Part shown: one piece after another, positions 26,619 through 35,286 of the stretch
How positions within the stretch are numbered: the first letter of the stretch is position 1
Layout: the number at the start of each line of letters is the position of its first letter
Assembly (NCBI GenBank): GCA_015068035.1
Contig: SVLI01000005.1
Location: 1-64,000, forward strand
DNA length: 64,000 nt
Reading direction: 5' to 3'
Source of the DNA: Oscillospiraceae bacterium
GTDB lineage: Bacteria > Bacillota > Clostridia > Oscillospirales > Oscillospiraceae
Made by a program: the position numbers and the translations under genes
The notes under the pieces: generated by a model
Databases searched by the model: none
What the model was told of the DNA's origin: nothing
What the model saw: the letters and a program-made list of their open reading frames with translations, nothing else

Positions 26619-27677
26619 TTGGATAAAGCCTATATCGTTTTGGAAGACGGACAGGTGTTCGAGGGCGAGGCCTTCGGCGCGCGCGGCGAAACCGTGGGTG
26701 AGCTGGTGTTCACCACAAGCGTCGTCGGCTACGTGGAAACGCTCACGGACCCCTGTTATTGCGGGCAGATCGTGCTGCACACCTTCCCCAGCCTCGGCAA
26801 TTACGGCTGGATTGAGGAGGATATGTGCGATAGCGCCAGCGCGCTGCGCGGCGTCGTGCTGCGCGAGGGCTGCGATGCGCCCTCCAACTTCCGCAGCGGC
26901 GAAACGCTCGAGGATTATCTCAAAAGCGCGGGCATCGTGGGCATCAAAAGCGTGGACACCCGCGCCATCACGCAGATCATCCGCGACGCGGGCGTTATGA
27001 ACGCCATGATCACCACCGAAAAGCCGGAGGGCGTGCCCGCGGCACTGCGCACGTACCGCGTGGAAAAGGCCGTCGAGGCCACGAGCGTCAAGGCCATCGA
27101 GTGCCTCGCGCCGGAGGGGGAGGCGCGAAATCATGTGGCGCTGCTCGATTACGGCGCGGGCAAGCCCCTTGCGCAGGCGCTCATCGCGCGCGGCTGCCGC
27201 GTGACCTGCCTGCCCCATAACACCCCGGCGGAAGCTGTGCTCGCCCTCGCGCCGGACGGCATCGCCCTCTCCGGCGGCCCCGGCGACCCGGCGGAAAACA
27301 GCGCCTGCATCGCGGAAATCCGCGCGATGCTCGGCAAAAAACCGATTTTCGCCGTCGGCCTCGGCCATCAGATGCTCGCCCTCGCCGCGGGCGGACGCAC
27401 GGAGAAACTGCCTTACGGCCACCGCGGCGCCAATCAGCCCGTGCGCGATGTGGAAAGCGGGCGCGTGTACATCACGGAGCAGAACCACGGCTACGCCGTC
27501 TGCGCGGAGAACGCAGAGGCCTTCGGCGCGCGACCGCGCTATCAAAACCTAAACGACGGCAGCTGCGAGGGGCTGGATTACCCGGCTTTGCGGGCCTTTT
27601 CCCTGCAGTTTGCGCCGGATTCGCTCCCGAGCGGGAGCTATGACCGCTTTCTCGGCATGATGGGAGGGGAAAACTGA
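26619..27677 (+). CDS. carA: Carbamoyl-phosphate synthase small subunit without glutaminase triad
   Basis: 352 residues from a TTG start (26619) supported by AGAGGGG upstream and the family-typical DKAYIVLEDGQVFEGEAFG. It has the N-terminal CPSase_sm domain and a C-terminal class I glutamine amidotransferase fold (SGGPGDP, GHRGANQPV, ITEQNHGYAV). All three catalytic residues differ from active CarA. The nucleophile position in xLGHQ is Gly247 instead of Cys, and QxHPEAS reads QFAPDS, giving Ala332 for His and Asp334 for Glu. It should not hydrolyse glutamine, so the complex probably takes free ammonia, as vertebrate CPS-I does with its own inactive domain. Its stop overlaps carB by one base. 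Confidence 0.92.
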   Translation: MDKAYIVLEDGQVFEGEAFGARGETVGELVFTTSVVGYVETLTDPCYCGQIVLHTFPSLGNYGWIEEDMCDSASALRGVVLREGCDAPSNFRSGETLEDYLKSAGIVGIKSVDTRAITQIIRDAGVMNAMITTEKPEGVPAALRTYRVEKAVEATSVKAIECLAPEGEARNHVALLDYGAGKPLAQALIARGCRVTCLPHNTPAEAVLALAPDGIALSGGPGDPAENSACIAEIRAMLGKKPIFAVGLGHQMLALAAGGRTEKLPYGHRGANQPVRDVESGRVYITEQNHGYAVCAENAEAFGARPRYQNLNDGSCEGLDYPALRAFSLQFAPDSLPSGSYDRFLGMMGGEN

Positions 27678-30600
27678 TGCCACTGGATACTTCCATTCGT
27701 AAAGTCATGGTCATCGGCAGCGGCCCCATCGTGATCGGGCAGGCGGCTGAATTTGACTATGCCGGCACGCAGGCCTGCCGCGTTCTGAAGGACGCGGGGC
27801 TGGAGGTCGTGCTGGTGAACTCCAACCCCGCCACCATCATGACGGACGCCGCCATGGCGGACGAGGTGTATCTCGAACCGCTGACGGTCGAGAGCGTCAA
27901 GCGCATCATCGAAAAGGAGCGGCCGGACAGTCTGCTCGCCGGCCTCGGCGGACAGACGGGGCTTACGCTGGCCATGCAGCTGAGTAAGGACGGCTTTTTG
28001 GACGCGATGGGCGTGCGCCTGCTCGGCACGAACGCCGAAGCCATCGACAAGGCGGAGGACCGTGAGCTGTTTCGCGACACCATGCTCAAAATCGGGCAGA
28101 AGGTCGTGCCGTCGGACATCGCAAACGACCTGCCCCGCGCGAAGGAGATCGCCGGGGAGATCGGCTATCCCGTCATCATCCGCCCGGCCTTCACGCTCGG
28201 CGGCGCGGGCGGCGGCGTGGCCTACACGGAAGAGGAGCTGCTGCAGATCGCGCAAAACGGCCTGATGCTCTCGCCCATCACGCAGGTGCTGGTGGAGAAG
28301 TTCATCGCCGGCTGGAAAGAGATTGAGTTTGAAGTGATGCGCGACGCCGCCGGCAACGCCATCGCCATCTGCTCGATGGAGAATGTGGACCCCGTCGGCA
28401 TCCATACGGGCGACAGCATCGTCGTCGCCCCGGCGCTCACGCTCTCCAAGCGGGAGTATCAGATGCTGCGGCAGGCGAGTCTGGACATCATTGAGGAGCT
28501 GGGCATCCAGGGCGGCTGCAACTGCCAGTTCGCGCTCGACCCGGAGAGCTTTGACTATGCCGTCATCGAGGTCAACCCCCGCGTGTCGCGCTCCTCCGCG
28601 CTCGCGAGCAAGGCAACGGGCTATCCCATCGCGAAGGTGACGGCGAAAATCGCCCTCGGCTACACGCTCGATGAAATCAAAAACGACGTCACGGGCAAAA
28701 CCTGCGCCTGCTTCGAGCCGGCGGTGGACTATGTTGTCTGCAAGCTGCCGAAGTGGCCCTTTGACAAATTTGTCGGCGCGGAGCGCACGCTCGGCACCCA
28801 GATGAAAGCCACGGGCGAGGTGATGAGCATCGCGCCGAGCTTTGAGATGGCGCTGATGAAAGCCGTGCGCGGCGCGGAAAACGGCATGGACACCCTGCAC
28901 CTGAAAAATCCCGTGGCGGGCGACATTCGCGCGCGGCTGCATGAGGCGGACGACCGGCGCCTCTTCACGGTGTTTGAAGCGCTGTGCATGGGCGTGGACG
29001 TGGAGGAAATCCACGCCATCACGAAGATTGACCGCTTCTTCCTCCATAAGCTGAAAAATCTTGCAGCGCTGGAGGCGGAGCTTGCCGAAAGCGAAACTTT
29101 GAGCGAGGAACTCTACCTCCGCGCGAAAAAGTGCGGCTATCCGGACGCTGCCATCGCGCGCATCTCCGGCAAGGCGCTGCCTTGCTCCGTCGCGCCCGCG
29201 TACAAGATGGTGGACACCTGCGCTGCGGAGTTCGCGGCCGAAACGCCGTATTTCTACTCCACCTATGACCGGCACTGTGAAGCCCTTGCCCTGCCGAAGA
29301 GCGGGAAAAAGCGCATCATCGTGCTCGGCAGCGGCCCCATCCGCATCGGACAGGGCATTGAGTTTGACTATTCCTCCGTCCACTGCGTGTGGACGCTCAA
29401 AAAGCTGGGCTATGAGGTCATCATCATCAACAATAACCCCGAAACCGTCTCCACGGACTTTGACACGGCGGACAGGCTCTATTTCGAGCCGCTCACCAAG
29501 GAGGACGTGCTGCACATCATCGCGCTGGAGCAGCCGGAGGGCGTTGTGGTGGCCTTCGGCGGACAGACCGCCATCAATCTGACGCAAACGCTCACCGCAG
29601 CGGGCGTTGCCATCCTCGGCACGAGCGCGGAGAGCATCGACCTTGCCGAGGACCGCGGGCGCTTTGACGCGCTGCTTGAGCAGTTTTCCATGCGCCGCCC
29701 GCGGGGACTGACTGCCCTTACCGAGCAGGACGCGCTGCGCGCAGCGCAGGAGCTGGGCTATCCCGTCCTGCTGCGCCCGAGCTATGTCATCGGCGGGCAG
29801 AACATGACCATCGCGCATAACGATGCGCAGGTCTCGCGCTATATGGAGCTGATTCTCGCGCAGGGCATCGAAAACCCCGTGCTGGTCGATCAGTATCTGA
29901 TGGGCACGGAGCTGGAGGTGGACGTCATCTCGGACGGGGAGGACGTGCTCATCCCCGGCATCATGCAGCATATCGAGCGCGCGGGCGTGCATTCGGGCGA
30001 CTCGATTGCCGTGTATCCGCCCTTTAGCATCGGCGATAAGATGCTCGGTGAGATTCTGGACGCTGCCAGCAAGCTCACCCTCGCCATGCGCACAAAGGGG
30101 CTTGTGAACATCCAGTTTCTGATCTATGAAGGCGAGCTCTATGTCATCGAGGTCAACCCCCGCGCCAGCCGCACGATTCCGTATATCAGCAAGGTGACGG
30201 GCGTGCCGATGGTCGATCTGGCCACGCGGGTGATGGTCGGCGCGAAGCTTTCTGACCTCGGCTGGGGCACGGGGCTGTATAAGCAGCCGCCCTATGTGGC
30301 GGTCAAGGTGCCGGTGTTCTCGTTTGAGAAGCTGCGCGGCGTGAACGCCACGCTCTCGCCGGAGATGAAATCCACGGGCGAAGTGCTCGGCGTCGGCACG
30401 ACGCTGGCGGAGGCGATGTATAAGGGTCTGCTCTCGGCGGGCTATAAGCTCATGCCGCCCGACCCGCGCGACCCGGCGGGCGTGCTCATCTCGGTCAATA
30501 AGCGCGACCATCTGGAAGTGATGGACATCGCGCGCCGCTTCTACGAGCTGGGCTTTAAGCTCTATGCAACGGACGGCACGGCGGCGGAAATCGCGCGCTT

Positions 30601-31714
30601 TGGCGTGGACGTCGAGATCGTCGGCAAGCTCGGGCGCGATAACCGCGTGTTTGAGCTGCTCGAGCGCGGCAGCATCGACTATATCATCATCACCGGCAGC
30701 ACCGAGCAGGATTATCTGGACGATTTCATCCGCTTGAACCGCCGCGCCTTGCAGCTCGGCATCCCGGCGCTCACGAGTCTGGACACCGCGCGCGCCCTTG
30801 TGGACATTTTGGAGAGCCGTTACAGCCATTGGAACACCGAGCTTGTGAACATCTGCGACCTGCGCACAAGCCGCAAGCGGCTGGAGTTCACCAAAATGCA
30901 GGGCACGGGCAACGACTATATCATCTTTGAGGACTTTGACGGCAGCCTCACTTGCCCCGAGGCGCTGGCCATCCGCTTCTGCCACCGGCACAGCGGCATC
31001 GGCGGGGACGGCCTTGTGCTCATCGAGCGCAGCGAGGTGGCGGACGCGAAAATGCGCATGTTCAACGCCGACGGCTCGGAGGGACGCATGGCGGGCAACG
31101 TCATGCGCAGCGTGGCGAAGTATCTGCATGACCGTGGCATCGTGCCGAAGATGGAAATTTCCATCGAAACGGTCAGCGGCGTGAAACAGGTGCTGCTCTA
31201 TGCCTTCGGCGGTGTCGTGCGCAGCGCGCGCGTGAGTATGGGCGCTGCGCGCCTCGCGCCGAAAGAGATTCCTGTGCTGCTCGACGGCGAGCGCGTCATC
31301 GACCGGCGCGTGCGCATCGCGGACGGGGAATATAACATCAGTTGCGTGAACATGGGTAACCCCCATTGCGTGGTCTTTGTCGACCGCGTGGACGATGTGG
31401 ATGTCGAGCGCATCGGCCCCATGTTTGAAAACGACCCCCTGTTCCCCGAGCGGGTGAACACGGAGTTCGTGCGCGTCGTCAACCGCAACACGCTGAAAAT
31501 GCGCGTCTGGGAGCGCGGCAGCGGCGAGACGATGGCCTGCGGCACCGGCGCCTGCGCGGCGGTGGTCGCCGCGATTGAGCGCGGCCTTTGCGACCGGGAT
31601 GCGGACATCACCGTCAAGGTGCGCGGCGGCGAGCTGATCGTCTCCTGCATCGGGGAGGAGATCTACCTCACCGGCGAAACCGAAACCGTGTACAGCGGCG
31701 TCGTGGAGTATTGA
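27677..31714 (+). CDS. carB: Carbamoyl-phosphate synthase large subunit fused to a DapF-like domain
   Basis: 1345 residues against about 1060-1075 for normal CarB. Residues 1 to about 1065 are a complete large subunit with two ATP-grasp halves (each with GSGPIxIGQ: residues about 15-23 and 552-560), the oligomerisation region and the C-terminal MGS-like allosteric domain (KLYATDGTAAEIA). From about residue 1069 a diaminopimelate epimerase domain follows without a stop: MQGTGNDY (1074-1081), FNADGSEG, NMGNPHCVVFVD, ERGSGETMACGTGACAA with Cys1288. The other catalytic Cys of DapF (in CGNGxRC) is Ala1139 in MAGNVMRS. CarB makes carbamoyl phosphate for arginine and pyrimidines, and DapF makes meso-DAP for peptidoglycan and lysine. 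An internal start at Met1074 would lack the first beta strand. Confidence 0.93.
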   Translation: MPLDTSIRKVMVIGSGPIVIGQAAEFDYAGTQACRVLKDAGLEVVLVNSNPATIMTDAAMADEVYLEPLTVESVKRIIEKERPDSLLAGLGGQTGLTLAMQLSKDGFLDAMGVRLLGTNAEAIDKAEDRELFRDTMLKIGQKVVPSDIANDLPRAKEIAGEIGYPVIIRPAFTLGGAGGGVAYTEEELLQIAQNGLMLSPITQVLVEKFIAGWKEIEFEVMRDAAGNAIAICSMENVDPVGIHTGDSIVVAPALTLSKREYQMLRQASLDIIEELGIQGGCNCQFALDPESFDYAVIEVNPRVSRSSALASKATGYPIAKVTAKIALGYTLDEIKNDVTGKTCACFEPAVDYVVCKLPKWPFDKFVGAERTLGTQMKATGEVMSIAPSFEMALMKAVRGAENGMDTLHLKNPVAGDIRARLHEADDRRLFTVFEALCMGVDVEEIHAITKIDRFFLHKLKNLAALEAELAESETLSEELYLRAKKCGYPDAAIARISGKALPCSVAPAYKMVDTCAAEFAAETPYFYSTYDRHCEALALPKSGKKRIIVLGSGPIRIGQGIEFDYSSVHCVWTLKKLGYEVIIINNNPETVSTDFDTADRLYFEPLTKEDVLHIIALEQPEGVVVAFGGQTAINLTQTLTAAGVAILGTSAESIDLAEDRGRFDALLEQFSMRRPRGLTALTEQDALRAAQELGYPVLLRPSYVIGGQNMTIAHNDAQVSRYMELILAQGIENPVLVDQYLMGTELEVDVISDGEDVLIPGIMQHIERAGVHSGDSIAVYPPFSIGDKMLGEILDAASKLTLAMRTKGLVNIQFLIYEGELYVIEVNPRASRTIPYISKVTGVPMVDLATRVMVGAKLSDLGWGTGLYKQPPYVAVKVPVFSFEKLRGVNATLSPEMKSTGEVLGVGTTLAEAMYKGLLSAGYKLMPPDPRDPAGVLISVNKRDHLEVMDIARRFYELGFKLYATDGTAAEIARFGVDVEIVGKLGRDNRVFELLERGSIDYIIITGSTEQDYLDDFIRLNRRALQLGIPALTSLDTARALVDILESRYSHWNTELVNICDLRTSRKRLEFTKMQGTGNDYIIFEDFDGSLTCPEALAIRFCHRHSGIGGDGLVLIERSEVADAKMRMFNADGSEGRMAGNVMRSVAKYLHDRGIVPKMEISIETVSGVKQVLLYAFGGVVRSARVSMGAARLAPKEIPVLLDGERVIDRRVRIADGEYNISCVNMGNPHCVVFVDRVDDVDVERIGPMFENDPLFPERVNTEFVRVVNRNTLKMRVWERGSGETMACGTGACAAVVAAIERGLCDRDADITVKVRGGELIVSCIGEEIYLTGETETVYSGVVEY

Positions 31715-31756
31715 GGCCCTTGCCCCAACTTGGCTCTCCCCGCTGGGCGAAGCCCC

Positions 31757-31804
31757 TTGGCTCTCCCTATGGGAGAGCTGTCAGCGAAGCTGACTGAGAG
31801 GGCA
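31757..31804 (+). repeat. Family A' unit
   Basis: CTCTCCC/GGGAGAG hairpin, then GTCAGCGAAGCTGAC, then TGAGAGGGCAAC. Confidence 0.75.
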
Positions 31805-31883
31805 ACTCCGCACCCGGATTCCCATCCGTCAGAGGGAGGCAGCGCATCGCCACGGACACGGCGTAAAGCCATCCCCCACAACC

Positions 31884-31920
31884 AAAAAAGGTGCTGCCCG
31901 TTTCGGGCAGCACCTTTTTC
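31884..31920. terminator. Bidirectional terminator between carB-dapF and the DUF1294 gene
   Basis: GGTGCTGCCCG / CGGGCAGCACC with A-run before and T-run after, so it can serve both converging transcripts. Confidence 0.9.
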
Positions 31921-31940
31921 TGTGCAAAATCTGTTCTCTT

Positions 31941-32210
31941 TTACGCTCCGCGGCTGAGCAAAAACCACAAAATCCCCGCGTGCAGCACCAGCATCACCGG
32001 AATGCCGAGGAAAAAGGCCGCGTGGCGCGTCTTGTGCCGAAAAAGCAGCATGCCGAGCAGTCCGCCCGCGCTGCCGCCGATGAGCGAGAGCAGCAAAAGC
32101 GTCGATTCCGGAATGCGCCATTTTCTGCGCTTTGCCTTCGCCTTGTCCGCGCCCATCGCCGCAAAGGCAGCGAGGTTCACCGCCGCAAGGTAGATCAGCA
32201 GACCCTTCAT
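31941..32210 (-). CDS. DUF1294 small membrane protein
   Basis: 89 residues with three hydrophobic segments and the family motif MGADKAKAKRRKWRIPESTL (about residues 18-37), followed by a Gly-rich GGSAGGLLGMLLFRHKTRH. The membrane position is predicted from hydrophobicity. DUF1294 has no assigned function. The start overlaps the stop of the YgiQ gene by 4 bases, so it is the last gene of the minus-strand operon, ending at the shared terminator. Confidence 0.82.
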   Translation of the reverse strand: MKGLLIYLAAVNLAAFAAMGADKAKAKRRKWRIPESTLLLLSLIGGSAGGLLGMLLFRHKTRHAAFFLGIPVMLVLHAGILWFLLSRGA

Positions 32211-34159
32211 CTGCCCTTGCCGTGTTTCGCGCCGGGGCGCGCGTTCTTCTTCGCCTTGGGCTTGGCCCATCCGGCCTTGTAGGCCGGTTTTTTGTTCTTT
32301 TCGGCAGCTTTGGCAGCCTCCGCTTTGGCGGCAGCGCCCTTCGCCGGGGCTTTTTTGCCGGCGGCGTTTCGCTCCGGACGGATGAGACAGTTCTTGCCAA
32401 AGCCGATCAGATCCGTGCGTCCCGCCTCGCGCAGCGCCTCAAGCACAAGGCCGCGCTTGTCCGGCCGCTTCCATTGCAGCAGCGCGCGCTGCAGCGCCTT
32501 TTCCCGCGGCGTGCGCGCAACGTAAACCGGCTGCATCGTGCGCGGGTCAAGCCCGGTGTAGTACATGCAGGTCGAGATCGTGCCCGGCGTGGGATAGAAA
32601 TCCTGCACCTGTTCGGGCTGCCGCCCGTGGGCGTTGAGATATTCCGCCAGCGCGACGGCGTCAGACAGCGTGCTGCCGGGGTGCGAGCTCATCAGATAGG
32701 GCACGACGTATTGCTCCTTGCCGTGCTTTTCGTTGAGCTTTGCGTATTTCTCCAGAAAACGCTCATACACGTCGATGTGCGGCTTGCCCATATAGCCCAG
32801 CACGCTGTTGATGCAGTGCTCGGGCGCAACCTTGAGCTGGCCGGAGATGTGGTATTTCACCAGTTCGGAGAAAAACGCGCCGTCCTTGTCGCAGAGCATG
32901 TAGTCAAAGCGGATGCCGGAGCGCACAAACACCTTTTTCACGCCCGGAATGGCGCGCAGCTTGCGCAGCAGGGCAAGATAATCGCTCTCGTCCGCGTCCA
33001 GATTCGGGCAGGGGGTGGGGGCGAGGCAGCCGCGATGCGCGCACATGCCGCGCTCGCGCTGCGCCGCGCAGGAGGTGTGGCGGAAGTTCGCCGTCGGGCC
33101 GCCGACGTCGGAGACATAGCCCTTCCAGAGCGGATGCTGCGTCATGCGCTCCACCTCGCGCACCACGCTCTCGTGGCTGCGGGAGGTGACCATGCGCCCC
33201 TGATGGAAGGCCAGCGCGCAGAAGTTGCAGCCGCCGAAGCAGCCGCGGTTGTGAATGACGGAAAAGCGCACCTCTTCAATCGCGGGCACGCCGCCGAGCT
33301 CTTCATACATGGGGTGATATTCCCGCGTGTAGGGCAGCGCGGCCGCCGCGTCCAGCTCAGACGTCGATAGCGGCATCGCCGGGGGATTGACCACAAGGCA
33401 GCGCCCCGCGCAGGGCTGCGCCAAAACCTTGCCGCGCACGGGGTCGTGCTGTTCATATTCCATTTGCGTTGCCTCGGCATAAGCGCGCTTATTCTCGCAC
33501 ACCGCCTCGAAGGACGGCAGCAGCAGCGCGCCCTCGGGCGCCTCGCGCGCGATGTAAGCCGTGCCCGGGATGTCCGTCATGGCGGAAACCGGCTCTTTTT
33601 TCTTCAGCCGCTGCGCGATGGCCTTGGTCTGCCGCTCACCCATGCCGTAAACGAGCAGATCCGCCTGCGAGTCAAACAGCACGCTGCGGCGCACCTTGTC
33701 GTCCCAGTAATCGTAATGCGCGAAGCGGCGCAGGCTGGCCTCCAGCCCGCCGACGATGATCGGCATCTCGCGCCCGAAAGCCTCGCGCGCGCGGTTGCAG
33801 TAGACGATCGCCGCGCGGTCCGGCCGCAAGCCGCATTTCTTGCCGGGGGAATAGAAATCCTCGCTGCGCGGGCGCTTTGCCGCCGTGTAATGCGCCACCA
33901 TGCTGTCCAGATTGCCCGCGCCGATCATCACGCCAAGGCGCGGCTTGCCCATCGCCGTGAAAGCGGCGCAGTCATGCCAGTCCGGCTGCGCGAGCACGGC
34001 AACGCGAAAGCCGAGACTCTCCAGCAGGCGGGCGATGACCGCCGCGCCGAAGCTCGGATGATCCACGTAGGCATCGCCGGTGACGACCAGAAAATCGTAC
34101 CACCACCAGCCGCGCGCGTTCATATCCTCTTTTGAAACGGGGAGAAAAGCCTGTTCCAT
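32207..34159 (-). CDS. YgiQ family radical SAM protein
   Basis: 650 residues. An N-terminal UPF0313/YgiQ domain begins MEQAFLPVSKEDMNARGW. The radical SAM cluster motif is NRGCFGGCNFCAL (Cys-x3-Cys-x2-Cys), followed by VGGPTANF and a second Cys cluster around CAAQRERGMCAHRGCLAPTPC. The C-terminal tail of about 60 residues is rich in Lys and Ala and looks disordered. YgiQ proteins are conserved but their reaction is unknown. The start was chosen 2 bases after the upstream stop, with AGGA in front. Confidence 0.9.
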   Translation of the reverse strand: MEQAFLPVSKEDMNARGWWWYDFLVVTGDAYVDHPSFGAAVIARLLESLGFRVAVLAQPDWHDCAAFTAMGKPRLGVMIGAGNLDSMVAHYTAAKRPRSEDFYSPGKKCGLRPDRAAIVYCNRAREAFGREMPIIVGGLEASLRRFAHYDYWDDKVRRSVLFDSQADLLVYGMGERQTKAIAQRLKKKEPVSAMTDIPGTAYIAREAPEGALLLPSFEAVCENKRAYAEATQMEYEQHDPVRGKVLAQPCAGRCLVVNPPAMPLSTSELDAAAALPYTREYHPMYEELGGVPAIEEVRFSVIHNRGCFGGCNFCALAFHQGRMVTSRSHESVVREVERMTQHPLWKGYVSDVGGPTANFRHTSCAAQRERGMCAHRGCLAPTPCPNLDADESDYLALLRKLRAIPGVKKVFVRSGIRFDYMLCDKDGAFFSELVKYHISGQLKVAPEHCINSVLGYMGKPHIDVYERFLEKYAKLNEKHGKEQYVVPYLMSSHPGSTLSDAVALAEYLNAHGRQPEQVQDFYPTPGTISTCMYYTGLDPRTMQPVYVARTPREKALQRALLQWKRPDKRGLVLEALREAGRTDLIGFGKNCLIRPERNAAGKKAPAKGAAAKAEAAKAAEKNKKPAYKAGWAKPKAKKNARPGAKHGKGR

Positions 34160-34161
34160 AA

Positions 34162-35283
34162 TTATTCCTGTTCTTCCTCTTGCAGTTTTCCGAAATACCA
34201 ACCGCTGACGCCATCAAGCTTCGCCAGATAGCCGCGGCTTGTCTTTTCCACAATGCTGAGTGCATCGCCTTTCTTCACGGGCAGAACATAGTCCGTGCAG
34301 TCGTTGCAGCGCACCACTTCCTCCGTGCCGTAAAGATATTTGCTCAGCACGTCGAGCGTATAGCCCGTGCGCTCGTGCCGGACGCGGGAAAATTCCGCCC
34401 CGCGCGCAAGCACGCGCACCAAATTGTCGCCCCAGCGGACGTAAATGCTTTTTTTCGAGCCCTCCTGCGCCTCCCGCGCGTGAAAAACGGGGAAGGGGTC
34501 GTAGGCGATGTGCGAGAAATCCTCGCTCCCGTCATAGGGGATGACGAGGGCGTTGAGCTGCCCGTCGTCCTTGAGCACGTTGCCGCCGTCGATGCTGATG
34601 ATGCGGCTTTCGCGGTCGATGATCGGGTTTGCGCAGGTGATGTCCTCGCGGTAGAGCATCACGGGCCAGTGCCCGACGATCACCCATTTGTCAAAGCGGC
34701 GGCCTTGCTGCATAAACGCGTCGTTTTTCATGCAGCGGTAAGCGTCCCAGTTTTCGCTTTCCCCCTCCGGCAGCCCGCCGTGCACAAAGGTGTAATGCTC
34801 TGTTTCAATCACGTGGGGGAGGGAGGCGAGGAAATCAAGCTCCGGGGCGAAGTGCGTAGCCAACTCCACGCGCAGCGCCTCCATGTCCATGTCGTCCGTG
34901 AGCGGAAAGCCCATCTCCTGACACATCTGCCGCAGCAGCGGCGGCCCCTGGTCGACGCGGTTGCCGTGAAGAATGTAATCCCGCGTGTGGAAATCCAGCT
35001 CTTCGCCGTGACTTCGCAGCAGCGTGTGCCAGCCGTCACAGTTGCCAAGCAGGGGATAGACTTCGCCCTCGGCGGCAAGACGCATGATGTAGCGCAGCGT
35101 CTGAAGACTCTGCGGCCCTTTTTCCAGCATATCGCCGCAGAGGATGATTACATCCTTTCCCGGCAGGTACTGCGCCTTTTCCAGCAGAGCGCGCAGATAG
35201 GAGAGATTGCCGTGTATGTCCGAAATGACCAGAATGCGCCGTCCCTTCGGGAGGCAGCGCCGGTCGATGATAGCGGGCGTCAT
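34162..35283 (-). CDS. Calcineurin-like metallophosphatase with C-terminal SH3-like region
   Basis: 373 residues. The phosphoesterase metal site is visible in order: SDIHGNLSYL (residues 21-30), CGDMLEKGPQSL, LLGNCDGWH, FVHGGLPEG and VGHWPV. This is the PPP-type order of protein phosphatases and Ap4A hydrolases. After the domain (from about residue 290) a tail containing KKGDALSIVEKTSRGYLAKL and SGWYFGKL resembles an SH3b fold. The substrate is not evident. It lies 3 bases from the gene upstream and 2 from the one downstream, so it is cotranscribed. Confidence 0.85.
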   Translation of the reverse strand: MTPAIIDRRCLPKGRRILVISDIHGNLSYLRALLEKAQYLPGKDVIILCGDMLEKGPQSLQTLRYIMRLAAEGEVYPLLGNCDGWHTLLRSHGEELDFHTRDYILHGNRVDQGPPLLRQMCQEMGFPLTDDMDMEALRVELATHFAPELDFLASLPHVIETEHYTFVHGGLPEGESENWDAYRCMKNDAFMQQGRRFDKWVIVGHWPVMLYREDITCANPIIDRESRIISIDGGNVLKDDGQLNALVIPYDGSEDFSHIAYDPFPVFHAREAQEGSKKSIYVRWGDNLVRVLARGAEFSRVRHERTGYTLDVLSKYLYGTEEVVRCNDCTDYVLPVKKGDALSIVEKTSRGYLAKLDGVSGWYFGKLQEEEQE

Positions 35284-35286
35284 AGG

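Noticed and set aside
30860-30920. Frameshift or lost stop explaining the CarB-DapF fusion.
   Set aside because: Both domains are in the same uninterrupted frame and the linker reads naturally; an assembly error cannot be fully excluded without reads.
27638-31366. A 1242-residue open frame antisense to carB.
   Set aside because: A shadow of the fused carB-dapF gene with His/Arg/Ala-rich sequence and no known domain.
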